Source of the DNA: Posidoniimonas corsicana
GTDB taxonomy: Bacteria > Planctomycetota > Planctomycetia > Pirellulales > Lacipirellulaceae
NCBI RefSeq assembly: GCF_007859765.1
Contig: NZ_SIHJ01000006.1
Span: 1-64,000 of the forward strand
DNA length: 64,000 nucleotides
Direction of reading: 5' to 3'
Numbering within the stretch: the first letter of the stretch is position 1; each line of letters begins with the position of its first letter. The notes beneath the pieces were generated by a model, which had not been told where the DNA came from, did no database searches, and saw nothing but the letters and a program-made list of their open reading frames with translations. Both the position numbers and the translations under genes were made by a program. Of the stretch, positions 9,625 through 16,787 are shown in pieces.

Positions 9625-10767
9625 GTGGCAAAGTTCCTACCCTACGTGCTGAAGAGCCTGTGGCGCCACCGCGCTCGCTCCGTGCTGACCGTCAGCGGCA
9701 CGGCCATCGCGCTATTGGTGTTCTGCTTCATCGGCTCGGTGCAACAGGGCCTCAGCGCGTTGACCTCCGACGCCGCCGCCGACCGCACGCTGATCGTGTT
9801 CCAGGAGAACCGCTTCTGCCCGCAGAGCAGCCGCCTGCCGCAGGACTACGAGCGGACGATCTCCCAGCTGCCCGGCGTGCGCGACGTCGTGCCGATCAAG
9901 GTGTTCACCAACAACTGCCGCGCCAGCCTCGACGCGATCGTGTTCCAGGGCATGCCGGCCGCGCAGCTCAAGTCCGCCCGCGACCTGGAGCTGACTAGCG
10001 GCGACTGGGCCGCCTTCGACCAGCAGGACGACGCCGCCCTGGTGGGCCAGGACGTCGCCGCGCGGCGCGGGCTCGCCGCGGGCGACAAGTTCACCATCGG
10101 CGACGTGTCGGTCGTGGTGCGGGGCGTGTTCCGCTCGCCGACCGCGGCCGAGAACAGCCTGATCTACACGCACCTCGACTTCCTGCAACGCGCCCGCGGC
10201 GCCAGCGACGTCGGCACGGTCACGCAGCTGGAGGTCCACCTGACCGACTCCGCCGACCCCGACGCGGTCAGCAAGCAGATCGACCAGGAGTTCCGCGCGG
10301 GCCCGGTCGGCACCACCACCCGCACGAAGGGCATGTTCCAGGCCGACACGCTGGGCGACCTGGCCGAGCTGATCGGCTTTGTCCACTGGCTGGGCTACGC
10401 GTGCGTGGGGCTGGTGCTGTCGCTGGTGGCCACCACCACGGTGATGTCGGTCCAGGACCGCATCAAGGAGCACGCGGTGCTGCAGACGCTCGGCCTGCGG
10501 CCCCTTCGCGTGTTCAGGCTGGTGATCGTCGAGAGCTTCGTGCTCAGCACGCTGGGCGGCCTGCTCGGCGTGGCGGGCAGCACGGCCATCCTCGCGCTGA
10601 CCGGCATGTCGGTCGCCGCCGAGGGCGTTACCATCGCGTTTGAGCCCTCGCTCGCGCTCGCGATGCAGGGCGTGGCGGTCGCCGTAGTGGTCGGCATCCT
10701 GGCCGGCCTGGCGCCCGGCTGGCAGGCGTCGCGGACCGAGATTGTGTCCGCGCTGCGGCACGCGTAG
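9625..10767 (+). CDS. ABC transporter permease, FtsX/MacB type (permease 2)
   Basis: A 380-residue inner-membrane protein using a GTG start only 2 bp after the ATPase stop. The order is: basic N-terminus ([19 protein letters not shown]), first helix ([15 protein letters not shown]), a periplasmic MacB_PCD-like domain (about residues 40-245), and three helices ([57 protein letters not shown]). The [18 protein letters not shown] coupling helix is present. Two cysteines lie in the periplasmic domain ([16 protein letters not shown]), unlike permease 1. It ends the operon, and a strong hairpin overlaps its stop codon. Confidence 0.88.
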   Translation: MAKFLPYVLKSLWRHRARSVLTVSGTAIALLVFCFIGSVQQGLSALTSDAAADRTLIVFQENRFCPQSSRLPQDYERTISQLPGVRDVVPIKVFTNNCRASLDAIVFQGMPAAQLKSARDLELTSGDWAAFDQQDDAALVGQDVAARRGLAAGDKFTIGDVSVVVRGVFRSPTAAENSLIYTHLDFLQRARGASDVGTVTQLEVHLTDSADPDAVSKQIDQEFRAGPVGTTTRTKGMFQADTLGDLAELIGFVHWLGYACVGLVLSLVATTTVMSVQDRIKEHAVLQTLGLRPLRVFRLVIVESFVLSTLGGLLGVAGSTAILALTGMSVAAEGVTIAFEPSLALAMQGVAVAVVVGILAGLAPGWQASRTEIVSALRHA

Positions 10768-10786
10768 CAGAGGGTCTGCCCTACGC
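10762..10786 (+). terminator. Hairpin overlapping the stop of the metal-operon permease
   Basis: GCGTA-GCAGA, a GGG loop, then TCTGC-CC-TACGC forms a 10-bp stem with a CC bulge, starting 3 bp before the TAG stop. No T-tract follows. The shape (GCGTAG...GGGTCT...CTACGC) closely resembles the perfect hairpin at 39378-39406, so it may belong to a repeated intergenic palindrome that also ends transcription. Confidence 0.5.
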
Positions 10787-11042
10787 TGATCGCCTGCGGG
10801 CCGGTGCAGTTCGACAGGAAATCTTCCGTCGCCCCTTGTATCGCGCAGGCTGGCCGCGTAACCTCTGTTGAGAATGAGTCGCGACAAGCTTCGTGGCCCG
10901 TTCGTCCCGCCCGCTAAGAGGATTCTCCTCTCCGCCAGCCCACATCGCTCCGCCCAGCGGACCCCTCGCTAGGGCTGGCCCTCCCCCTCAACCCTTCCGT
11001 TCGGCTGCGCGAATCGCACCCGTCGTGTAGCCGCGTTGCGAA

Positions 11043-11699
11043 ATGCCTGCAAGCCACCTCGACCGACGATTCCGCCGAAAGGCGGGCCGCTGCGCGGCGG
11101 GGTTCACGATCGTCGAGCTGCTGGTGGCGGTGTTCATCATCGGCGTGCTGATCGCGCTGCTGATACCGGCGGTGCAGGCCGCCCGCGAACAGGCCCGCCA
11201 CACCGCCTGCAAGAACAACCTGCGGCAGATCGGCCTGCTGACCCACATGTACCGCGACCTGCACAAGGGGAAGTTCCCCGATGGCGTCCGCACGGGCAGC
11301 TTCTCGTACCGGATGTCTCCGGGGCTGAAGACGCAGGGCGACCGGTCGGCGTTCCCGGAGACCTACGGCCTGCAGGCGGTCTTCGAAGAAGAGGACTACA
11401 TCGAGCCGCGGTCGGGCATCTGGATCTGCCCCTCGCAGACCGAGGAGATGAAGCGTCACCGCAACACCTACGCGTTCAGCATCGCGAAGAGCCTCAGCAG
11501 CCGGAACCCGCCCAACCAGAAGACGTCGCTCTGGGTGTGGGACAACTTCAGTCTCAATCCGGGGCTGTCCGGGTTCCGGGGCCCGTTCTCGGCCTACACG
11601 ATCAAGAGCTCCGAGCGGGTCTACCCTCACGGCTCGCTGCGCGGGAAGGGATACAACCAGTTGTTCCAGGACGGCCACCTAGGCTACCGGCGTCTGTAA
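11043..11699 (+). CDS. Pseudopilin-like protein with prepilin N-terminal cleavage/methylation motif (DUF1559-like)
   Basis: A 218-residue protein with a type IV pilin-like N-terminus: a basic leader ending in CAAG, then [32 protein letters not shown]. The Gly-Phe peptidase site and the conserved Glu5 are present. It is followed by the planctomycete-typical [17 protein letters not shown]. The rest is shorter than usual DUF1559 proteins (about 300-400 residues) and ends in [13 protein letters not shown] rather than the common H-G-G...DGSVR ending, so it is probably a specialised member. It is exported and processed by a prepilin peptidase; the role is unknown. It stands alone, 41 bp before the dockerin/PEP-CTERM gene. 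Confidence 0.8.
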   Translation: MPASHLDRRFRRKAGRCAAGFTIVELLVAVFIIGVLIALLIPAVQAAREQARHTACKNNLRQIGLLTHMYRDLHKGKFPDGVRTGSFSYRMSPGLKTQGDRSAFPETYGLQAVFEEEDYIEPRSGIWICPSQTEEMKRHRNTYAFSIAKSLSSRNPPNQKTSLWVWDNFSLNPGLSGFRGPFSAYTIKSSERVYPHGSLRGKGYNQLFQDGHLGYRRL

Positions 11700-11739
11700 T
11701 CGTACGGGCACCAATCACTCACACACCAGGAGTCACCCC

Positions 11740-13713
11740 ATGCTACGCACCAAGTCCCTGCCCGTCCTGCTAGCCGCCGCGCTCGCGGCGGCGTGTTCTG
11801 CGCCGGCGTCCGCCCAGATCGACAACCTCGAGCTGCTAGTCGACGAGCTCACCGCGACCAACGAGAACGCGATCGCCGCGTTCGGCTACAACCCGACCGA
11901 CGACACCATGTTCATCAGCTCATTCGGCGCCGGCGGAGCGTTGCGCAAGGTGTCCAACGTGAGCACCGCGCCCACGTCCGAGATCTACGTCACCGAGACC
12001 GAGCTGCAGCTCTACTACCGGGACGGCGACCCCGACCGCAGCGTGCTGAGCCCGCTGCAGAGCGCCATCCAGCTCAACCCGCTGCCGATCATCGACGGCG
12101 AGAACACGATCCCCGCCTACAGCATGGCGATCATCAACGACAACGGCCGCACCCGTGAGCCGGGCAGCAACACCACGGACCCCGCGGCGACCAAGCGTTT
12201 CTACCAGTACAACCTCGAGCCGGTCGACTTCATGAACGGCGAGGACGGCCGCGACGTGTTCACCACGCTCGCCACACTCGCGGACATGCAGGCCGCCGTC
12301 GGCGAGATCAGCACCAGCAGCAACCAGGGCCGGCAGGGCGCCTGGTCCGGCGACGGCCAGTTCCTGTACTTCGCCGACTCCAGCACCTCGTTCGGCGGCG
12401 TCTGGAAGCTCAACCCGATCTCCGGCGCCATCGAGCAGCTGCTGGCCGGCGCCCGCGACACCAATATCGAACCGGCGGTGCTCACGTCCGAAGGCGTGGA
12501 CACCGTCTTCATCAGCGGCGCCGACGAGGTCAATGACGGCGGCATCGACTCGTTCACCTACGACGGCGTCACCGTCGGCCCCCGCACCACCCACGTGTCG
12601 GCCGCCGCGCTGCAGGACTTCCTCGAGCTGTCCGGCGACGACGTGGCCGACGTCCGCTCGATGACCGCCGACGGTGACGGCAACCTCTACTTCAACAGCA
12701 CCGACAGCAGCCCCAACCGCCGCGGCATCTTCCGCCTCGACCCCGAGGGGCGGCTCGCCAAGGTCGTGGGCTACGCTGAGCGGGACCTGTTCTTCACCGG
12801 GCAGCTGGACAGCTCGCCCAACCCGAACTCCAACACGCTCCGCATGCAGACCCGCACCGTCACGCACCCCACCGCGGGCGAGGTGACGCAGGTGATGTAC
12901 GCCGAGAGCTCGCCCGTCAACTCGGTGGCCGGCGCCTACGCGTTCGAGCCGGGCGACTTCGACCGCGACGGCGACCTCGACTCCGACGACCTCGGCATGC
13001 TGGCCACCGCCCTCACGACCCGCGGCGTCGAGATCATTGACGACGGCGACTACCGGTTCGACATGAACGCCAACGCCGTGGTCGACTGGAAGGACGTGAA
13101 GATCCTGCAGCAGTTCGCCGAGTTCCCCACCGGCGACGCCAACCTGGACGGCGCCCTCGACTTTACCGACCTCGACATCCTCAACGCCAACTACCACCTG
13201 GCCGCCGCCGACGCCGACAAGACCTGGCTCACCGGCGACATCGCCAGCTTCGTGGCCGGCTACCCCGCCGCGGCGTTCGACGCCAACGCCGTGAACCTGG
13301 CCGACCTGGTTGAGTTCGCCGGCGAGTGGGTCGACACGCTCGCGCAGGCCATCTCCGAGGAAGACCTGACCACCCGCTATACCGGCGGGTTCTTGGACGA
13401 CGCGCTGGTCGCCTTTGGCTTCGCCCCGTCGAGCCTGCTGGGCGACTACAACGGCGACAGCATCGTCGACGCGGCCGACTACACCGTGTGGCGCGACTCG
13501 CTGGGCGCCGAGGGCGACTCACTGGCCGCCGACGGCTACGCCGATGGCGTGATCGACGGGCTGGACTACCAGCTATGGCGGAACCAGTTCGGCGCCACGG
13601 CGGTGGTGTCCGCCGGCGCCGCCGCCCCCGAGCCCGCCTCGCTGGCCCTGGCGGGCGCGGTGGCCGTGGCTGCCGCCGCCAGCCGCCGCCCCTGCCGGGA
13701 GGACTTGTGTTGA
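11740..13713 (+). CDS. Secreted dockerin-repeat PEP-CTERM protein
   Basis: A 657-residue protein with a signal peptide (LLAAALAAACSAPASAQ). A propeller-like N-terminal region has short sequences resembling WD40/PD40 blades (GAWSGDGQFLYFADSS, GVWKLNPISGAIEQLL, GNLYFNSTDSSP). A dockerin-like calcium region follows: GDFDRDGDLDSDDLGM near residue 406 and a paired repeat near 567-620 (GDYNGDSIVDAADYTVWRDS, then DGVIDGLDYQLWRNQFG). The end is a PEP-CTERM sorting signal (APEPASLALAG, hydrophobic run, SRRPCRE). It should be exported and processed by an exosortase not encoded here. The stop overlaps the probable start of the cytochrome gene. Confidence 0.82.
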   Translation: MLRTKSLPVLLAAALAAACSAPASAQIDNLELLVDELTATNENAIAAFGYNPTDDTMFISSFGAGGALRKVSNVSTAPTSEIYVTETELQLYYRDGDPDRSVLSPLQSAIQLNPLPIIDGENTIPAYSMAIINDNGRTREPGSNTTDPAATKRFYQYNLEPVDFMNGEDGRDVFTTLATLADMQAAVGEISTSSNQGRQGAWSGDGQFLYFADSSTSFGGVWKLNPISGAIEQLLAGARDTNIEPAVLTSEGVDTVFISGADEVNDGGIDSFTYDGVTVGPRTTHVSAAALQDFLELSGDDVADVRSMTADGDGNLYFNSTDSSPNRRGIFRLDPEGRLAKVVGYAERDLFFTGQLDSSPNPNSNTLRMQTRTVTHPTAGEVTQVMYAESSPVNSVAGAYAFEPGDFDRDGDLDSDDLGMLATALTTRGVEIIDDGDYRFDMNANAVVDWKDVKILQQFAEFPTGDANLDGALDFTDLDILNANYHLAAADADKTWLTGDIASFVAGYPAAAFDANAVNLADLVEFAGEWVDTLAQAISEEDLTTRYTGGFLDDALVAFGFAPSSLLGDYNGDSIVDAADYTVWRDSLGAEGDSLAADGYADGVIDGLDYQLWRNQFGATAVVSAGAAAPEPASLALAGAVAVAAAASRRPCREDLC

Positions 13714-15107
13714 GCTGTCGAGGCCAGAGGAGGTCGGTTGCGGCGCCAGCCCGCTCGTGGAGCGGCCGGGGCAGGCGCGCCCACACCGGACGACGGCGGA
13801 CGCCGCGGCCGGCCTCACTGGCGATCGGCCGCGGCGGGCTGATGATGATCGTCGCGTGCGTGGCGCTCGCCGCCGGCGCTCACGCGCAGGAGGCGCCAAC
13901 CCCTGGGCCCCGCCGGGGCCTGCAAAAAACGGTCGACGAAAAGACCCGCATCGAGGTGTTCCGCGGCCGCAGCGGCTCGTTCACCCGGCTACCCCCGCGG
14001 GCTGAGCGCTCGCCCGAAGAACGCGGACAGCACCTGGCCCGACTCCGCGCGGCCTACACCCGGTCGCCCGCCGAGTGGCCCGCCCCGCAGGTCGACCCGG
14101 GCGTCGCGTGGCGCGAGCTGGGCCTGCTGCCCACTCCGCCGCAGGTGGAGCGTGGCAGCGTCGAGGACACCCGCATCCAGCTCGGCAAGCGGCTGTTCTT
14201 CGACCCCCAACTGTCGTCCAGCGGGCAGATCGCGTGCGCCTCGTGCCACGACCCGGACCTCTCGTGGGGCGACGGCCGCACCGTCTCGTTCGGCCACGGC
14301 CGCACGCCGCTCAAGCGTAATGCGCCGTCGCTGCTCAACGTGGGGCAGGCCGACAGGCTGTTCTGGGACGGCCGCGCCCGCTCGCTCGAGCAGCAGGTGG
14401 AGCTGGTGATGCTCAATCCCAACGAGATGCACGCCAGCGAGGAAGAAACCGTCCGGCGCCTGCGGTCGGTCCCCGGCTACGTGCAGGCGTTCGCCGCCGC
14501 GTACCCGGGCCGGCCGATCTCGCTGGCGACCCTGGCAACGGCGATCGCGGAATTCGAGCGGTCGCTGGTCGGCGGCCGCAGCCGGTTCGACATCTTCCTC
14601 AAGGGTCGGCCGGAGGTGCTCAGCGACGACGCGCTGGTCGGCCTGGACCTGTTCCGCACCGACGCCCGCTGCATGAACTGCCACCACGGCCCCACCCTCA
14701 GCGACAACCGCCTGCACGACGTCGGCCTGAGCTACTACGGGCGGAAGTTCCAGGACCTGGGCGCGTTCGAGCAGACCCGCCGCATCGAGGACGTGGGCCG
14801 CTTCAAGACGCCGTCGCTACGCAACGTCACGCGGTCGGGCCCGTGGATGCACAACGGGCTGTTCACTTCGTTGGACGGCGTGCTGAATATGTACAACGCG
14901 GGCATGCCGCACCTGTACCCCAAGAACGCCGAGCAGCTCGACGACCCGTTCTTCCCACACAAGTCGAAGCACCTCCGGCCGCTCGGCCTGAACAAGCAGG
15001 ACAAGGCCGACCTGATCGCGTTCCTGGAGTCGCTCGCCGAACCACCCCGCCGCGTGCGGCCGCCGGAGCCGTTCCCGCAAGCGGCGAGCGTCGCCGACCA
15101 GCGATGA
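13707..15107 (+). CDS. Di-haem cytochrome c peroxidase family protein (MauG/CcpA type)
   Basis: A protein of about 466 residues with two c-type haem sites, CASCH (about residues 177-181) and CMNCH (about 322-326). The typical peroxidase framework is present: ELGKRLFFDPQLS-like start (IQLGKRLFFDPQLSSSGQI), RNAPSLLNV, FWDGRARSLEQQ, EFERSLV, FKTPSLRNVTRSGPWMHNG and LIAFLESL. It reduces peroxide or carries out MauG-like oxidations in the periplasm. GTG 13707 (or TTG 13710) was preferred because GGGAGGA lies 5-8 bp upstream and the codon overlaps the previous stop (translational coupling). ATG 13842 would give a short signal peptide directly but has no ribosome binding site; the longer start implies an Arg-rich 45-residue n-region before VACVALAAGAHA. 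Confidence 0.85.
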   Translation: MLSCRGQRRSVAAPARSWSGRGRRAHTGRRRTPRPASLAIGRGGLMMIVACVALAAGAHAQEAPTPGPRRGLQKTVDEKTRIEVFRGRSGSFTRLPPRAERSPEERGQHLARLRAAYTRSPAEWPAPQVDPGVAWRELGLLPTPPQVERGSVEDTRIQLGKRLFFDPQLSSSGQIACASCHDPDLSWGDGRTVSFGHGRTPLKRNAPSLLNVGQADRLFWDGRARSLEQQVELVMLNPNEMHASEEETVRRLRSVPGYVQAFAAAYPGRPISLATLATAIAEFERSLVGGRSRFDIFLKGRPEVLSDDALVGLDLFRTDARCMNCHHGPTLSDNRLHDVGLSYYGRKFQDLGAFEQTRRIEDVGRFKTPSLRNVTRSGPWMHNGLFTSLDGVLNMYNAGMPHLYPKNAEQLDDPFFPHKSKHLRPLGLNKQDKADLIAFLESLAEPPRRVRPPEPFPQAASVADQR

Positions 15108-15402
15108 GCGCCACGTGCGGCATTTCTCCACGGCGCTCCGGCAAGGGAAGCGTGCAGGGCGTTCCTTCGGCTCCGACGATTTCTTTGTAGAAACCGGCCA
15201 GCCAGCGCGGTCAAATGAGGGGTGCGCCCGCCCTCTTCCAAGGGGACCGCTGCGCGCATTGCGAGCCAAGAGCTGAACGACGGTTTTGACCGATCGGCGC
15301 GCAAAATCGGACAGAACCCCCGCGGCCCCAACCGGAGTCAATTGACGTAACCGAATACTGCAAAAACACTTACAGAAAAACCCAGGGAGAAATAGGCCCC
15401 GG

Positions 15403-15437
15403 GTTTTGTCCGCTCCGCGCGTGTTTTTGGACAAAAC
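15403..15437. repeat. Inverted repeat GTTTTGTCC/GGACAAAAC
   Basis: Nine-bp perfect arms at 15403-15411 and 15429-15437 with a 17-nt spacer. It shares the TTTTGTCC core, arm polarity and spacer length with the repeat at 267-308. The spacers differ in sequence, which argues for conservation of the palindrome itself. Confidence 0.6.
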
Positions 15438-15485
15438 GATGGGGGCAAAACCGTGGCGAACTGGCGTGCGAGGGAGGGAGAAAGA

Positions 15486-15538
15486 GAACACTAATCGCCG
15501 CTAATGAGAACTTCGTTCATTAGCGTGGATTCGTGTTC
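15486..15538 (-). terminator. Long imperfect hairpin downstream of the GH43-like gene
   Basis: A 22-nt arm (15486-15507) pairs with 15517-15538 with three mismatches around a 9-nt loop; the inner 9 bp (CGCTAATGA/TCATTAGCG) are perfect. It begins 13 bp after the GH43-like stop on the minus strand, the right place for a terminator, but no clean T-tract follows. It may instead be another dispersed palindrome. Confidence 0.5.
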
Positions 15539-15551
15539 CTCCACCTGGCTG

Positions 15552-16535
15552 CTACTTGGCGGCGGCGCCGTAGGCCTCGCGCAGCTGCTTCAGCTCCTCT
15601 GCCGACACCGGTACGACCGAGCCGTGGCGGAAGCGGAACGGGAACTCGAAGCCCTCGGCCGGCTCGAACTTGCCGGACGACAGGTCGGTCGTGGTGTAGG
15701 GCTGGTAGCCGCGGCCGCGGGCGTAGTGGTCGAGGATCAGGCCCCACACGGGCGGCTGGTCGCCGTCGGCGGGCTCGATCTGGTAGCACGCGGGGCCCTC
15801 GTAGCCGCGTAGGCGGGCGAGTGAGAACTCGGGCATGCCGGTCCACGGGCCGGCGATCGACTCGGCGCGCTCCATGGTGATCGCCTTGAACTTCTCGTCT
15901 TTGGTGAACCGGTAGTAGGCGTCGGCGTCGCGGACGATGGTGGTGTCGATCACGGTGGTCGGCTTCTCGATGTAGATGAACGGCTCGCCGAACTCGCGGA
16001 AGTCCTTCGTGCGGGCGGCCCAGATGCGGTGCTTGGCGAAGTCGTCCCGGCCGGTGGTCGACGCCCAGAACACCAGGTAGTCACCCTCCTGCTCGTCGAA
16101 CACCGCTTCGGGCGCCCAGGTGCAGCCGGCGTCTTCCGGGGCGACCTCGACGCGGCGCGGTTCGGTCCAGTTAACCAGGTCCTTTGACTCCCAGATCACG
16201 ATCGCGTGGCTGCCGCGGCGGACCGCGCGGCCCCAGTCGCCGTTGCGGTTGATCGACAGGTCGGTCGCGATCAGGAAAAAGCCCTCGCCGTCCGGCCGGC
16301 GGAGCAGGTACGGGTCACGCACGCCGCGCTCGCCCAGTTCGCTGACCAGCACCGGCTTGGCGTCGTTCAGCGCGTCCCAGTGGCGGCCGTCCTCGCTCAC
16401 CGCGAAGTAGACCTGCTCGCCCATCGGCGAGCCCTCGCCGGTGAACGTGACAAACAGGAAACCGGCTGGCGCCGCGGCGAAAGCGGGGGCGGCGGAAAGC
16501 ACAAACAGGGCCGCCAGGCGTGCGGGCAGGTTCAT
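15552..16535 (-). CDS. GH43-like five-bladed beta-propeller glycosidase
   Basis: A 327-residue secreted protein with signal peptide MNLPARLAALFVLSAAPAFAA. The body has propeller-blade features of clan GH-F enzymes: GVRDPYLLRRPDGEGFFLIATDL (the RDP motif with the likely base Asp), IVIWESKDLVNWTEPRRVEV, CTWAPEAVFDEQEGDYLVFWAST (the W-A-P-E motif) and VIDTTIVRDADAYYRFTKDE. GH43 enzymes are mostly alpha-L-arabinofuranosidases, beta-xylosidases or beta-1,3-galactosidases; the subfamily cannot be fixed here. ATG 16535 is chosen because it begins the signal peptide. It is transcribed toward the cytochrome gene and divergently from the GH2 gene at 16788, so the 252-bp gap probably holds both promoters. 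Confidence 0.8.
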   Translation of the reverse strand: MNLPARLAALFVLSAAPAFAAAPAGFLFVTFTGEGSPMGEQVYFAVSEDGRHWDALNDAKPVLVSELGERGVRDPYLLRRPDGEGFFLIATDLSINRNGDWGRAVRRGSHAIVIWESKDLVNWTEPRRVEVAPEDAGCTWAPEAVFDEQEGDYLVFWASTTGRDDFAKHRIWAARTKDFREFGEPFIYIEKPTTVIDTTIVRDADAYYRFTKDEKFKAITMERAESIAGPWTGMPEFSLARLRGYEGPACYQIEPADGDQPPVWGLILDHYARGRGYQPYTTTDLSSGKFEPAEGFEFPFRFRHGSVVPVSAEELKQLREAYGAAAK

Positions 16536-16787
16536 ATTCGGGTCCTCGGTGCGCGACGATCGGCCGCATTGCATTGATTGCAAGAACGGGGGTGGACCAT
16601 CAATCTTAACCAGCGGCGGCAGGCGAACCTACACCCCGCCGGCAACCGGCCCAACGACACTTGCCCGCGGTCCGCGGGTTCAATCCGGTTGCGGCCCCTA
16701 CGTACTGCTGTTCTGCTGTTGCTTTCACACGCCGAACAGTGGCTCTCCTCTCCGCCTCCCGAGTACTCACCCCCGACAAACAGCTCA

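Larger units (their letters stand above)
15108..15551. other. Intergenic region with palindromes, no gene seen
   Basis: 444 bp between the convergent cytochrome and GH43-like genes. No coding potential was recognised on either strand. It holds the TTTTGTCC/GGACAAAA palindrome (15403-15437), an A-rich stretch (15354-15395) and a long imperfect inverted repeat next to the GH43-like stop (15486-15538). Both flanking genes point into it, so it is expected to contain terminators rather than promoters. Confidence 0.6.

Noticed and set aside
10868-10887. TTGAGAATGAGTC resembling half of a Fur/IdeR-type box
   Set aside because: The second half of the palindrome does not match, and the next gene is a pseudopilin with no iron link.
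15354-15440. A-rich segment considered as a promoter
   Set aside because: Both flanking genes point into this region, so no gene would be served by a promoter here.
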